Below, in pieces: positions 54,562 to 63,155 of a stretch of 64,000 nt of DNA. The stretch is from Flavobacteriales bacterium. Lineage in GTDB: Bacteria > Bacteroidota > Bacteroidia > Flavobacteriales_F > PHOS-HE28. Below the pieces are notes generated by a model. The model worked only from the letters and a program-made list of their open reading frames with translations, was not told the origin of the DNA and made no database searches. The stretch covers positions 1 to 64,000 of the forward strand of contig JAGFIV010000132.1 of NCBI GenBank assembly GCA_024103275.1. Direction: 5' to 3'. Position 1 is the stretch's first letter. Each line of letters begins with the position of its first letter. Made by a program: the position numbers and the translations under genes.

Positions 54562-57066
54562 CTATTTCAAAACGACCATCCGGCGCGTCATGCCCAGCTG
54601 GCGGCCCTTCACTTCCACCACGTAACCGCCTGGCGCCAATCCACCTAGCTTGATCGATCGGCGGTGCGCACCCGCACTGAACGGCCCTTGGAACAAGGTG
54701 TCGACCACCTGGCCCTTGGCATCGATCAGGACTGCGGTCAGTTCATCGGCCTCCTGCAATTCAAACTGCACCGTGGCCTCCCCCTTCGCAGGGTTCGGCA
54801 TCACCTCCAGTGAAAGTGCTCCGTTCCCATCGGCCTCCTGGACCCAGGACGGCGCCTCCCAATGGTCCGCGCCGTTGGTGAGCCAATCCAGGCTGAAGCG
54901 CGCGAAGTAGAGTTGGTAGGTGTCGTATTCGCCGTTCTCATAGAAGCAGCCGATGGCGCCGTCGTCGAGCACCGTCAGGCTGGAGTAGGCGGAAAGGCCC
55001 GTGTAGATCGTTCGGGATACCGGCCACGTGGCGCCCTCATCATAACTCAGGAAGATGGTCAGGTTGCGGCGCACCGACGGGTCGGCGGCGATGGAGAACA
55101 GCAGGCGGCTTTGGTCGTAACCATCGAGCACGGAGGTGTAGCGGATCAGTTCGCCGTTGACGAACGGGTCGATCAGCTCCTGCTGGAAACTCGGGGAGCT
55201 CCAGGAATCACCGCCGTCCGTGGAGGTGACGATCCGCCTGCGGTCAGGGGTCTGATTGCGGATGTTCATCATCAGGTCGCCGTTGTCCAGCTCTGCGATC
55301 TTGGCCTCATCGCCCACGCTGGAGGCCATGGCAGGCTTGTAGTTCCAAGTGTATCCGCCGTCGTCGCTGTAGATCATGAAGTTGCTGATGGCGTTACCGG
55401 AAGTTTGCCGCACACCCACCGCGCCCACGATCCGGCCGCTGCGCAGCTGGCAGGCATTGCCCGAAGCGATCCACGCAGCTTGCCACGTCGGTGCATAGAT
55501 CTCCGACGTGTGCTCGGTGGGCGCACTCCATGTGATGCCGTTGTCCTGGCTGCGCGCCACCTGGAAGCGGATGGGGTTGGCGTGCGTGGACTGGAACAGG
55601 CCCACGTGTGAACCGAACAGGCAGAGCAGGTCGCCCGTGCTGCGGTCCATCACCAGCGCTGCATCGGCAGCGCCGGCCGAGCCGAAATCCGCGACGGTGA
55701 CGGGCTCCGACCAGGTATCCCCTTGATCGGTGCTGCGGCGCGCCACCAGGTCGATGTCGCCGGGCAGGTCGCCGGGACCGTTCCAGCGCTTGTCCGCCAC
55801 CGCCACCAAGGAGCCGTCCGCCGCGCGGATGATGGCGGGAATGCGCCAGTTGGCTGCCCCATAGTCGCCGCTGGAGAATAGCACCTTGTGTTCCAGCAGG
55901 ATCATGCGTTCATCATCGGTGGAAGTAATGGCGGGCGTGTAGTCCTGGCCTGTGCCGGTAACGGAAACCAGCTCGCCCTTGATCACATGGCCTTCCTGGG
56001 CATCGGCGGACACGGTGCAGGTGATCCAGAAATAGTTGTCGCCTTCCTGCAACTCCTGGAAGCCGCTGATCTGGATGGTCCCGGCCGCTGCCGGCGCCGT
56101 GCCGAACGGCATGTCGGTGGTCATGCGCGGGCTGCCGCCGGTGTAGAACACGTCCACGGATCCCAGGTCCGCCAGGTCGGTGGTGCCGTTGAGGTTGAAC
56201 GAAATGTCCGAAACCGTCAGCGGCATGTTCTGGCCGGTGGTGCTGATGCGGATGCCGATCACGCGCTCCGCCTGCTCGCCGATGCCCACCGGCACACTGG
56301 TGGCGATGACGTTGCTTCCCGTGAAGGCCATGTCCCCGCCCGGCATCACCACGGAGGCCCCGCCCAGTAGCGTGCCGGGGTGCGCACCAAGAACATCGGG
56401 CACGGTGGTGCCGTTCACGTTCTCAAAATCCCACGCGGCCACCAGGTCCGGCGTTGATCCATTCACGGTCGCCGTCATGTCCGCAGACACCTGGGCCGCG
56501 CTCAGCGCCGTTTGCCAAACGCGCACATCATCCATGGACCCGTTCAGGTGGAAATTGCCGTCCACATTCGCGCCCAGCAGCAGGGCCGTGGTGGTGGCGA
56601 AGCTTTCCGTGCCGATGGCCGTTGAGGCGTTGGTCTGTTCCAAGTTGCCGTCCACATAGATGCTGGCGCTGCCATTGGCCGCGTCCACCACCATGGCCAG
56701 ATGGTGCCAGGACCCATCGGTAACGGACGTGGTGCCGAAGGGCGGCCCGGCATTGGTGCCCGCCGTACTGCGCAGGTTGATGCCCAACGCGCCGGCACCG
56801 GACTGCGTGATCATCTCATAGCCGGCGCCGCTTCCCGCCTCCCGCTTGCTCACCACCCGGTAGTAGTCCGCGCTCTGTGCGGTCTTCATCCAAAGGGTGA
56901 TGGAGAAACTCTCCCCAGCATCGATGTCAAGCGCATCGTCATCGGCCACCTCCATGCGCCCGTCCACGCCGTTCAGGCTCAGCGCCATGCCGGACTGGGC
57001 CATGGCCGACGTGGTGGAAAGGAAGATGGTCACGGTGAAAAGCAGGCTGGCATATGCGGTATTCAT
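54562..57066 (-). CDS. Secreted sialidase (GH33-like) with LamG domain and T9SS sorting domain
   Basis: An 834-residue exported enzyme. After a signal peptide (FLSTTSAMAQ) comes a LamG/concanavalin-like domain (residues 30-215), a beta-sandwich (220-385), and a six-bladed propeller with sialidase signatures: the RIP arginine in NWRIPAII, the KRWNGPGDLPGDIDL acidic loop and Asp boxes such as STDQGDTWS, SDDGGYTWN, STDGGDSWS and SYDEGATWP. The C-terminus is a T9SS sorting domain (VMPNPAKGEATVQFEL to MTRRMVVLK). It should release sialic acid at the cell surface. No sialic acid uptake or catabolic genes are nearby. Confidence 0.88.
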   Translation of the reverse strand: MNTAYASLLFTVTIFLSTTSAMAQSGMALSLNGVDGRMEVADDDALDIDAGESFSITLWMKTAQSADYYRVVSKREAGSGAGYEMITQSGAGALGINLRSTAGTNAGPPFGTTSVTDGSWHHLAMVVDAANGSASIYVDGNLEQTNASTAIGTESFATTTALLLGANVDGNFHLNGSMDDVRVWQTALSAAQVSADMTATVNGSTPDLVAAWDFENVNGTTVPDVLGAHPGTLLGGASVVMPGGDMAFTGSNVIATSVPVGIGEQAERVIGIRISTTGQNMPLTVSDISFNLNGTTDLADLGSVDVFYTGGSPRMTTDMPFGTAPAAAGTIQISGFQELQEGDNYFWITCTVSADAQEGHVIKGELVSVTGTGQDYTPAITSTDDERMILLEHKVLFSSGDYGAANWRIPAIIRAADGSLVAVADKRWNGPGDLPGDIDLVARRSTDQGDTWSEPVTVADFGSAGAADAALVMDRSTGDLLCLFGSHVGLFQSTHANPIRFQVARSQDNGITWSAPTEHTSEIYAPTWQAAWIASGNACQLRSGRIVGAVGVRQTSGNAISNFMIYSDDGGYTWNYKPAMASSVGDEAKIAELDNGDLMMNIRNQTPDRRRIVTSTDGGDSWSSPSFQQELIDPFVNGELIRYTSVLDGYDQSRLLFSIAADPSVRRNLTIFLSYDEGATWPVSRTIYTGLSAYSSLTVLDDGAIGCFYENGEYDTYQLYFARFSLDWLTNGADHWEAPSWVQEADGNGALSLEVMPNPAKGEATVQFELQEADELTAVLIDAKGQVVDTLFQGPFSAGAHRRSIKLGGLAPGGYVVEVKGRQLGMTRRMVVLK

Positions 57067-57106
57067 CGTTGAACGATTGGTGCGGGCGGAAGCGGGCCTC
57101 CCTGCG

Positions 57107-57997
57107 TTAAAAATAGAGCCAATGGCCCCGCATGCCGCCGTTCCCGCGGAACTCCAGGGTTGGCGCAGGCATCTTCAGGGCATCCAGCAGGAAGAAGAAG
57201 GTGCGCAGGAACTTCTTCTTCGTCGGGACCCGCGAGAAGGCGATGTCCGGCGCGAGGTAGAACTGGCGGAACGAGCCGGGGTTGTGCCGGGCGTTGACCA
57301 TGCCCTCCGCGCCCATGCCCGCCGCGATGTTGAGCCAGGGCGGCAGTGCCTTCCAGCCGAACGCATGCGGGTTTGCGCTGAGCCACACCGTGCTGCCGTT
57401 GTAGTCCTTCAGCAAGCGCTCGGGCACGGTACTTCCCAGCACATCCGGGCGCAATGGCGCAAAGTCCGTGAGGTGCGCCGACCATTTCAGCAGCAGGCGC
57501 TGTTCCTTCCAGCCCAACTGCTGGCCGATGAAGAGCGCGGTGCCCGCGGTGTTGGCGCCCATGTCCCACCAGCTGAAGCCATAGGCCGAGGAATAGCCGT
57601 CGAGGTATTCGATGCCAGTGAGGTAGATGAGGCCCACCGAACCGCCCAACCACACCGACGTGCGTTGGTTGAACCCGGCCCAAGCGAACGCGGTATGGCC
57701 GGCGCGGCCCAACTGGTAGGCGCTGTGCGCATGGCCCAGCTTGTCCACCTGGTACCATTCGTCGCCGTCGTCGAAGGTGTGGAAGCCGGTGCGCTCATGG
57801 CCTTGGTACCACGCACGGTCCAGGCCGATGAGCGAACCCGCCATGCAGGCCGCCGTGCCACCCGCCACCAGCCACGCCCGTCCGGGGTCCAACTCGCGTT
57901 TGTAGGACGAATCCGGCGATTGGGCCTGGGCGGCAGCGGGGCACAGGGCGAGCAGAAATCCGATCACTGCCCTTGCCTGCTTGCATCCGCGCGCCAT
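57107..57997 (-). CDS. DUF2279 (YfiM-like) exported protein
   Basis: A 296-residue protein with signal peptide (FLLALCPAAAQAQ). The DUF2279 core covers the rest: GSLIGLDRAWYQGHERTGFHTF, DGDEWYQVDKLGHAHSAYQLGR, EYLDGYSSAYGFSWWDMGANTAGT. The DKxxH motif and several small hydrophobic stretches suggest a membrane-associated envelope protein; function unknown. The start at 57997 is chosen for the signal peptide. It is the last gene of a minus-strand run and lies 25 bases after the phosphohexomutase. Confidence 0.82.
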   Translation of the reverse strand: MARGCKQARAVIGFLLALCPAAAQAQSPDSSYKRELDPGRAWLVAGGTAACMAGSLIGLDRAWYQGHERTGFHTFDDGDEWYQVDKLGHAHSAYQLGRAGHTAFAWAGFNQRTSVWLGGSVGLIYLTGIEYLDGYSSAYGFSWWDMGANTAGTALFIGQQLGWKEQRLLLKWSAHLTDFAPLRPDVLGSTVPERLLKDYNGSTVWLSANPHAFGWKALPPWLNIAAGMGAEGMVNARHNPGSFRQFYLAPDIAFSRVPTKKKFLRTFFFLLDALKMPAPTLEFRGNGGMRGHWLYF

Positions 57998-58022
57998 GGC
58001 CTTCCGGCTTGCCCACACGGGA

Positions 58023-59429
58023 TCAGGCACCGATGGTGGTCCGGCACGCTTGCAGGATCTCCCGGGCGCGGTCCATGGTGGCACCGCCTGCATACAAGCG
58101 GAGCACGGGCTCTGTGCCGCTGGCGCGGATCATCAGCCATTCTTCGTCGTCGAAGAAGTACTTGTAGCCATCCAGCGTGTCCACCTTGCGCACCTCATGC
58201 GGCCCGAAGCCCTTGTAGGAGTCCGCCGCACAAGCCTTCAACACCTGCTGCTTCAGCGCCTCGGTGATGTGCAGATCATTCCGCTCATAGGCAAACGGCC
58301 CCACGATGGCATACACCTCCTGCACCAGGTCGTCCAGGCTCTTGCCGCTCTTGGCCATGAACTCCCAAATGGTGAGGCCCATCCAGATGCCGTCGCGCTC
58401 CGGGATGTGGCCCTTGATGGCGATACCGCCGCTCTCCTCGCCGCCCACCAGGATGTCCTCCGTGATCATGATGCCCGCGATCCACTTGAAGCCGATCTTG
58501 GTCACCTGGTACTCCAGACCGTAGTACTGGCACAGCTTTTCCACCTTGGGCGTGGTGCTGGTGGCCACCACCACCTTGCCTGTGAATTTCTTGTACTTCA
58601 CCAGGTAGTGGATCAACAGCAGGATGATGTGGTGCGAGTCCACGAACTCCCCTTTTGCGTTGTACAGCCCGATGCGGTCGGCATCGCCGTCGGTGGCCAG
58701 GCCGCAGTCCAGGTTCTTCTCCTTGATCAACTTGGAGAAGGGGATCAGGTTGCGGTGGATGGGCTCCGGCGCCTGGCCGTGGAAACCGGGGTTGTGGTCG
58801 CAGTGCAGCAGGGTGGTCTCGGGCAGTACCTGTGGGATCACGCGCTGGCCCGCGCCGTACATGGCATCGTAGCCCAGCTTCAGGCCGCTCTTGCGGATGG
58901 CCTCGAGGTCGAAGTGCTTCCGCACGTGCTCCACGTAGATGCCCTCCAGGTCAATGTCCATCAGCAGGCCGTCCGCCTTGGCCTTGGCCAGGTCGATGGC
59001 GGCCAGGTCCACGCCGTGCTGCTCGGGGATCAGGTCCTCCACCTCCTGCACTTGTTCGGGGATCAGCGGCCCGCCATGCGGTCCCTTGAGCTTGTAGCCG
59101 TTGTAGCTGGGCGGGTTGTGGCTGGCGGTGATGATCACCCCCATGCCGGAGGTGGTGCGCAAGGTGCCCAGCGACACCATCGGCGTGCTGACGAACCCCT
59201 TGGCCAGGTGGACCTTGATGCCGTGGTGTACCAGCACCTTCGCGGTGGTTTCCGCAAAGAGCTCACCGGCAAAACGGCAATCGTGCCCCACCACCACGCT
59301 GGTGCCTTGGGGGTATTTCCGCTTCAACCAGGAGGCCAGCCCAACGGTGACCCGCGCCACGTTCTCCACGGTGTATTCCTGTGCGATGATGGCACGCCAA
59401 CCGTCGGTGCCGAACTTGATCTTGCTCAT
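58023..59429 (-). CDS. Phosphohexomutase (phosphoglucomutase/phosphomannomutase family)
   Basis: A 468-residue alpha-D-phosphohexomutase that moves phosphate between C1 and C6 of glucose or mannose. The four domains are marked by TASHNPPSYNGYKLKG (phosphoserine loop), TDGDADRIG (Mg2+), GGEESGGIAIKGH (sugar binding) and RASGTEPVLRLY (phosphate binding). Length is normal. It supplies sugar-1-phosphates for envelope polysaccharides or glycogen; preference between glucose and mannose cannot be read. A TACTTTCG box lies 23 bases upstream. Confidence 0.93.
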   Translation of the reverse strand: MSKIKFGTDGWRAIIAQEYTVENVARVTVGLASWLKRKYPQGTSVVVGHDCRFAGELFAETTAKVLVHHGIKVHLAKGFVSTPMVSLGTLRTTSGMGVIITASHNPPSYNGYKLKGPHGGPLIPEQVQEVEDLIPEQHGVDLAAIDLAKAKADGLLMDIDLEGIYVEHVRKHFDLEAIRKSGLKLGYDAMYGAGQRVIPQVLPETTLLHCDHNPGFHGQAPEPIHRNLIPFSKLIKEKNLDCGLATDGDADRIGLYNAKGEFVDSHHIILLLIHYLVKYKKFTGKVVVATSTTPKVEKLCQYYGLEYQVTKIGFKWIAGIMITEDILVGGEESGGIAIKGHIPERDGIWMGLTIWEFMAKSGKSLDDLVQEVYAIVGPFAYERNDLHITEALKQQVLKACAADSYKGFGPHEVRKVDTLDGYKYFFDDEEWLMIRASGTEPVLRLYAGGATMDRAREILQACRTTIGA

Positions 59430-59452
59430 GGATTTCTCGAATGGTCAAGGTG

Positions 59453-59460
59453 CGAAAGTA
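59453..59460 (-). promoter_or_regulatory. -7-like box (TACTTTCG) of the phosphohexomutase gene
   Basis: One mismatch to TAnnTTTG, 23 bases before the ATG on the minus strand. Confidence 0.5.
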
Positions 59461-59520
59461 GGTCCGTTGACCCGGAACGGGCATGGATCCTCTTGGGCCC
59501 TGGGGACTGCCGAGCCCCGC

Positions 59521-60549
59521 TCAACGGAAGATCCTCCTTTTGTTCAGCGCCTGCTGGTAGCGCCGTGCATGCACCAGGTGTTGGGCATACGAGGTGCTGA
59601 AGTTGCTGTATCCGCTCAGGTCCTCCCGGGCGCAGAAGTACAGGTACTTCGTCTCCGCCGGGTGCAGCACGGCATCGATGAAGCGTGGCTCGGGCAGATT
59701 GATCGGGCCGGGCGGCAAGCCTGCGTACTTGTATGTGTTGTACGGCGAATCCGCGTCCTTGTGCGCATTCAGTACCCGCTGCGCACTGTCCAGGCCCAGG
59801 GCGTACAGCAAGGTGGGGTCCGCCTGCAAAGGCATGCCGATGCGCAGGCGGTTGAGGTAAACGCTTGCAATGGTGGGCGCGTCGCTGAACACCCCCGTTT
59901 CGGCCTGCACGATGCTCGCCAAGGTGCTCACCTCCCCTTGCGACAGGCCAAGCGCCTTGGCCGCCGCCTGCCGGTCGGCATTCCAGAAGCGTTTGTACTC
60001 CTTGGCGAAGCGGCCGATCAGCTCGTCAGGGGTCACCGTCCACCACACCTCGTAGGTGTTCGGCAGGAAGAGTGAAATGATGGTCTCCCGCTTGAAGCCC
60101 AGCCGCCGTATCGTGGCAGGATCGAGGATCGCATCGAGCACCTCCAGGGAATCCGCCTCGATGTAGGTGGCCAGCTTCCCCGCCAATTGCGGCAGGTTCC
60201 TGATGTTGGTGAAGGTGATCCGCACGGGGTCCTGCTCTCCGCTGCGCAGCTTGTTCACCAGGTTGTTCATCGACATCCCTTTCGGGACCACATACCGCCC
60301 CGGCCGGACACGCTCGCCGTATTGCTTCCGCTCGGCCACCCACCGGAACAAATGCTCATCCTTCACGATGGAATCCGCGCGGATGCTGTCCATCAATTGA
60401 TCAAAGTCCGCGCCCCGGGGCACCAGCAGCACCTTCTGCCGTTCCGCGAAACCGGTGGCCGGTCCATGCACCTTGCGCCAAGTGCGCCAGCCCAGGAACG
60501 CCGAGGCCCCCAGCACCAGCACGATCGTCACCGCCAAGGCTCGCTTCAT
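59521..60549 (-). CDS. mltG: Endolytic murein transglycosylase MltG
   Basis: A 342-residue inner-membrane lytic transglycosylase that terminates nascent peptidoglycan strands. One N-terminal helix (LAVTIVLVLGASAFLGW) is followed by a LysM-like subdomain and the YceG catalytic domain with FLPNTYEVWW, the catalytic Glu in IVQAETGV, SVYLNRLRIGMPLQADPT and TYKYAGLPPGPINLP. The start at 60549 overlaps the dapF stop by four bases (ATGA), coupling precursor synthesis and strand processing in cell-wall metabolism. Confidence 0.95.
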   Translation of the reverse strand: MKRALAVTIVLVLGASAFLGWRTWRKVHGPATGFAERQKVLLVPRGADFDQLMDSIRADSIVKDEHLFRWVAERKQYGERVRPGRYVVPKGMSMNNLVNKLRSGEQDPVRITFTNIRNLPQLAGKLATYIEADSLEVLDAILDPATIRRLGFKRETIISLFLPNTYEVWWTVTPDELIGRFAKEYKRFWNADRQAAAKALGLSQGEVSTLASIVQAETGVFSDAPTIASVYLNRLRIGMPLQADPTLLYALGLDSAQRVLNAHKDADSPYNTYKYAGLPPGPINLPEPRFIDAVLHPAETKYLYFCAREDLSGYSNFSTSYAQHLVHARRYQQALNKRRIFR

Positions 60550-61334
60550 GGGGCTGTCTCCACCGTGCCTTGGAACACCTCGGCCACCGGCCCTTGCAGG
60601 AAAATGTCGCTGAACCCGCCGTCCTGCCTGCGGGCCCGCACCCGGAGCCGCCCGCCGGGCGCGGTCACCGGGCATTCGTCCGGGCAAAGACCCCGCGCCA
60701 TGGCACTCAACGCCGCCGCCGTCACGCCGGTGCCGCAGCTCAATGTTTCCGCCTCCACGCCACGCTCGTAGGTCCGCATCTCCAATCGGCCGTCGTGCCA
60801 ACGGACAAAATTCACGTTCACCCCTTCCTTGGCGAAGCGCTCGCCGTACCGCCAGCGGTGCGCCTCCGGCACGATGTCCACGGCAGCGGGGTCGTCCACG
60901 TACACCACCAGATGGGGCGAACCGGTGTGGATGAAGTCCACGTGCGCTTCCAACCGCACGATGGCCTGCACATCCCGCATGGAGACCTCCACCCCGCCGT
61001 TGGCCCACCGCGCGGCATGTACCCCGTCGATGGCGGTAAACCGCGCCGCCTCCCGTCGGTCCAGCAGCGTGCTCCGGAAGGCGAACGCGCATCGGCTGCC
61101 GTTGCCGCAAAAGCTTCGGCTCCCGTCCGGGTTCAGGAACTCCATGTGGAAATCGGTACCGTGCATCCGCGCCGCCTGCAACAAGATCAAGCCGTCGCCA
61201 CCGATGCCAACATGGCGGTGGCAGAGCTTCCGCGCCAGGCTTTCCAAGTTCCCGGCCAGCCGCCCGTCACGGTCATCCACCAGGATGAAGTCATTTCCGG
61301 CACCGTGCCATTTGGAAAAGGAGAGCCTTGCCAT
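60546..61334 (-). CDS. dapF: Diaminopimelate epimerase
   Basis: A 262-residue PLP-independent racemase converting LL- to meso-diaminopimelate for lysine and peptidoglycan. The two catalytic cysteines lie in SRSFCGNGSRC (C76) and ETLSCGTGVTA, and the substrate-binding HGAGNDF opens the protein. Start at 61334 (MARLSFSKWHGAGNDF) fits homologues. A GATATTTG element, close to the -7 box, lies 4 bases upstream. It heads the dapF-mltG unit and is divergent from the HtrA gene. Confidence 0.95.
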   Translation of the reverse strand: MARLSFSKWHGAGNDFILVDDRDGRLAGNLESLARKLCHRHVGIGGDGLILLQAARMHGTDFHMEFLNPDGSRSFCGNGSRCAFAFRSTLLDRREAARFTAIDGVHAARWANGGVEVSMRDVQAIVRLEAHVDFIHTGSPHLVVYVDDPAAVDIVPEAHRWRYGERFAKEGVNVNFVRWHDGRLEMRTYERGVEAETLSCGTGVTAAALSAMARGLCPDECPVTAPGGRLRVRARRQDGGFSDIFLQGPVAEVFQGTVETAP

Positions 61335-61493
61335 TTCGTCAGCAAATATCGGCGCGGCACACTCTTCGCTGGGCAAGCGCGACCGGTGATCGCACCACGG
61401 ATCGGACGATCAACACACGTTAACAGCGTCAGCATGAACACCGGTGCCGAAATGGCGTTCGATGGCTGAACAAAAGCGAGAGATAGGGATACA

Positions 61494-62966
61494 ATGAGCA
61501 ACCGGGGCGGAAATTTGAAACGTGCATTGGGGTATATCGGAATGGCCGCATTGGGCGGCCTGTTGGCTTTGGGCGTCCACGACCGCATGGATGCCAGGCA
61601 ATCCGTGGGCATGGCGGACACCTTGGCGCCGGTGCCCACGCATTACGTGAACCAGCCCGTTCCCAACATGACCATGGTGGCGACGCCGGACTTCACCGAT
61701 GCGGCGGCGCACAGCGTGGATGCCGTGGTACACGTGACCACCGAGGCGACCGTGCAGCAGGCACCGATGTACAACTTTTTTTGGGGATACCAGCAACGGC
61801 CACCCCAACAGGTACGCGGTGCCGGCAGCGGCGTGATCATCAGCGATGACGGCTACATCGTGACCAACAACCACGTGGTGGAAGGCGCGGACAAGATCCA
61901 GGTACACCTCAACGACAAGCGCAAGTTCGAGGCTACCGTGATCGGCCGGGACCCCAGCACGGACATCGCCTTGATCAAGGTGGATGCGGAGAAACTGCCG
62001 ACCTTGGCCTTTGCCAACAGCGATGATGTGAAAGTAGGCCAATGGGTATTGGCCGTGGGCAACCCGATGAACCTGACCAGCACGGTGACCGCCGGCATCG
62101 TCAGTGCATTGGCGCGCAACATCAACATCCTGCAATACGATCCCGACCGGGATGTCTTCCCCATCGAAAGCTTCATCCAGACCGATGCGGCCGTAAACCC
62201 GGGCAACAGCGGCGGCGCCCTGGTGAACACCAATGGCGACCTGGTAGGCATCAACAGCGCCATTGCCAGCACCACCGGCAGCTATACCGGCTATTCGTTC
62301 GCCGTGCCGTCCAACATCGTCAGCAAGGTGACGCACGACCTGATGGAGTTCGGCCATGTGCGCCGGGCCTTCCTGGGGGTGACCATCAGCGACATCGACC
62401 AGGACATGGCCAAGAGCCTTGAGTTGAACCGCTTGAACGGCGTGTACGTGAAAGACGTGGTACCCAACGGCGCGGCCCGGAAGGCAGGCGTACAGAGCGG
62501 TGACGTGATCGTGAAGGTGGGTGCCATGCCGGTGAACAACGTGCCCGAACTGCAAGGCCAGATCAGCAAGTTCAGCCCTGGCGACAAGGTGGCCATCACA
62601 TTGGTGCACAAGGGGAATGAGGTGGTGAAGGAACTCACGCTCCTGGACCGCGCAGGCGACGATTCGGCCAGTCCCGCCGTCTCTGCCGAGGTAACCTCCC
62701 CTTCACTGGGTGCCGAACTGGCCCCCGCCGGCAAGGATGACCTGGCCGCCTTGAAGCTGGACAACGGCGTGAAGGTGGCCCGGCTGAACCCCGGGAAGCT
62801 GCGCAGCATCGGCATCCGTGAGGGCTTCATCATCACCAAGATCGACCAAGTGCCGATGCGGACCCCTCAGGACATCGTCAAGGCACTGAACGGCAAACGG
62901 GGCGGCGTACTGATCGAGGGCGTGTACCCGAACGGCAAACGGGCTTTTTACGGGCTTGGAGTGTAA
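61494..62966 (+). CDS. degP: HtrA/DegP-type periplasmic serine protease
   Basis: A 490-residue envelope protease-chaperone. An N-terminal signal or anchor helix (GYIGMAALGGLLALGV) is followed by the trypsin-like domain with catalytic triad H127 (VTNNHVVEG), D157 (STDIALIKV) and S239 (GNSGGALVN), then two PDZ domains (about residues 300-385 and 405-488; FLGVTISDIDQDMAKSLELN, IGIREGFIITKIDQV). It degrades misfolded envelope proteins. The position between dapF and the sigma factor does not suggest a special substrate. Confidence 0.95.
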   Translation: MSNRGGNLKRALGYIGMAALGGLLALGVHDRMDARQSVGMADTLAPVPTHYVNQPVPNMTMVATPDFTDAAAHSVDAVVHVTTEATVQQAPMYNFFWGYQQRPPQQVRGAGSGVIISDDGYIVTNNHVVEGADKIQVHLNDKRKFEATVIGRDPSTDIALIKVDAEKLPTLAFANSDDVKVGQWVLAVGNPMNLTSTVTAGIVSALARNINILQYDPDRDVFPIESFIQTDAAVNPGNSGGALVNTNGDLVGINSAIASTTGSYTGYSFAVPSNIVSKVTHDLMEFGHVRRAFLGVTISDIDQDMAKSLELNRLNGVYVKDVVPNGAARKAGVQSGDVIVKVGAMPVNNVPELQGQISKFSPGDKVAITLVHKGNEVVKELTLLDRAGDDSASPAVSAEVTSPSLGAELAPAGKDDLAALKLDNGVKVARLNPGKLRSIGIREGFIITKIDQVPMRTPQDIVKALNGKRGGVLIEGVYPNGKRAFYGLGV

Positions 62967-63042
62967 CTGGCGGCCATTCAACGGATTACATTATTCCGGA
63001 ACGACCGTGACGGCAGTCCTTGCCACGTGCAATGAGCCAGCT

Positions 63043-63050
63043 TACCTTCG
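63043..63050 (+). promoter_or_regulatory. -7 box (TACCTTCG) of the sigma-factor gene
   Basis: With a TTG about 20 bases upstream (63020), it gives a plausible Bacteroidota promoter and a leader of about 100 bases. The leader contains a GCCCCC-GAAG-GGGGC-like hairpin around 63070. Confidence 0.5.
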
Positions 63051-63155
63051 CAGCCTGATTGAACCCTTGCCCCCGAAGGGGCGTTTACTGAAGGGGTCCA
63101 AGGGACCAGGTGTCAACAAAACCAATAAATACCCCCCAGCGCCGTGACAAGCAGA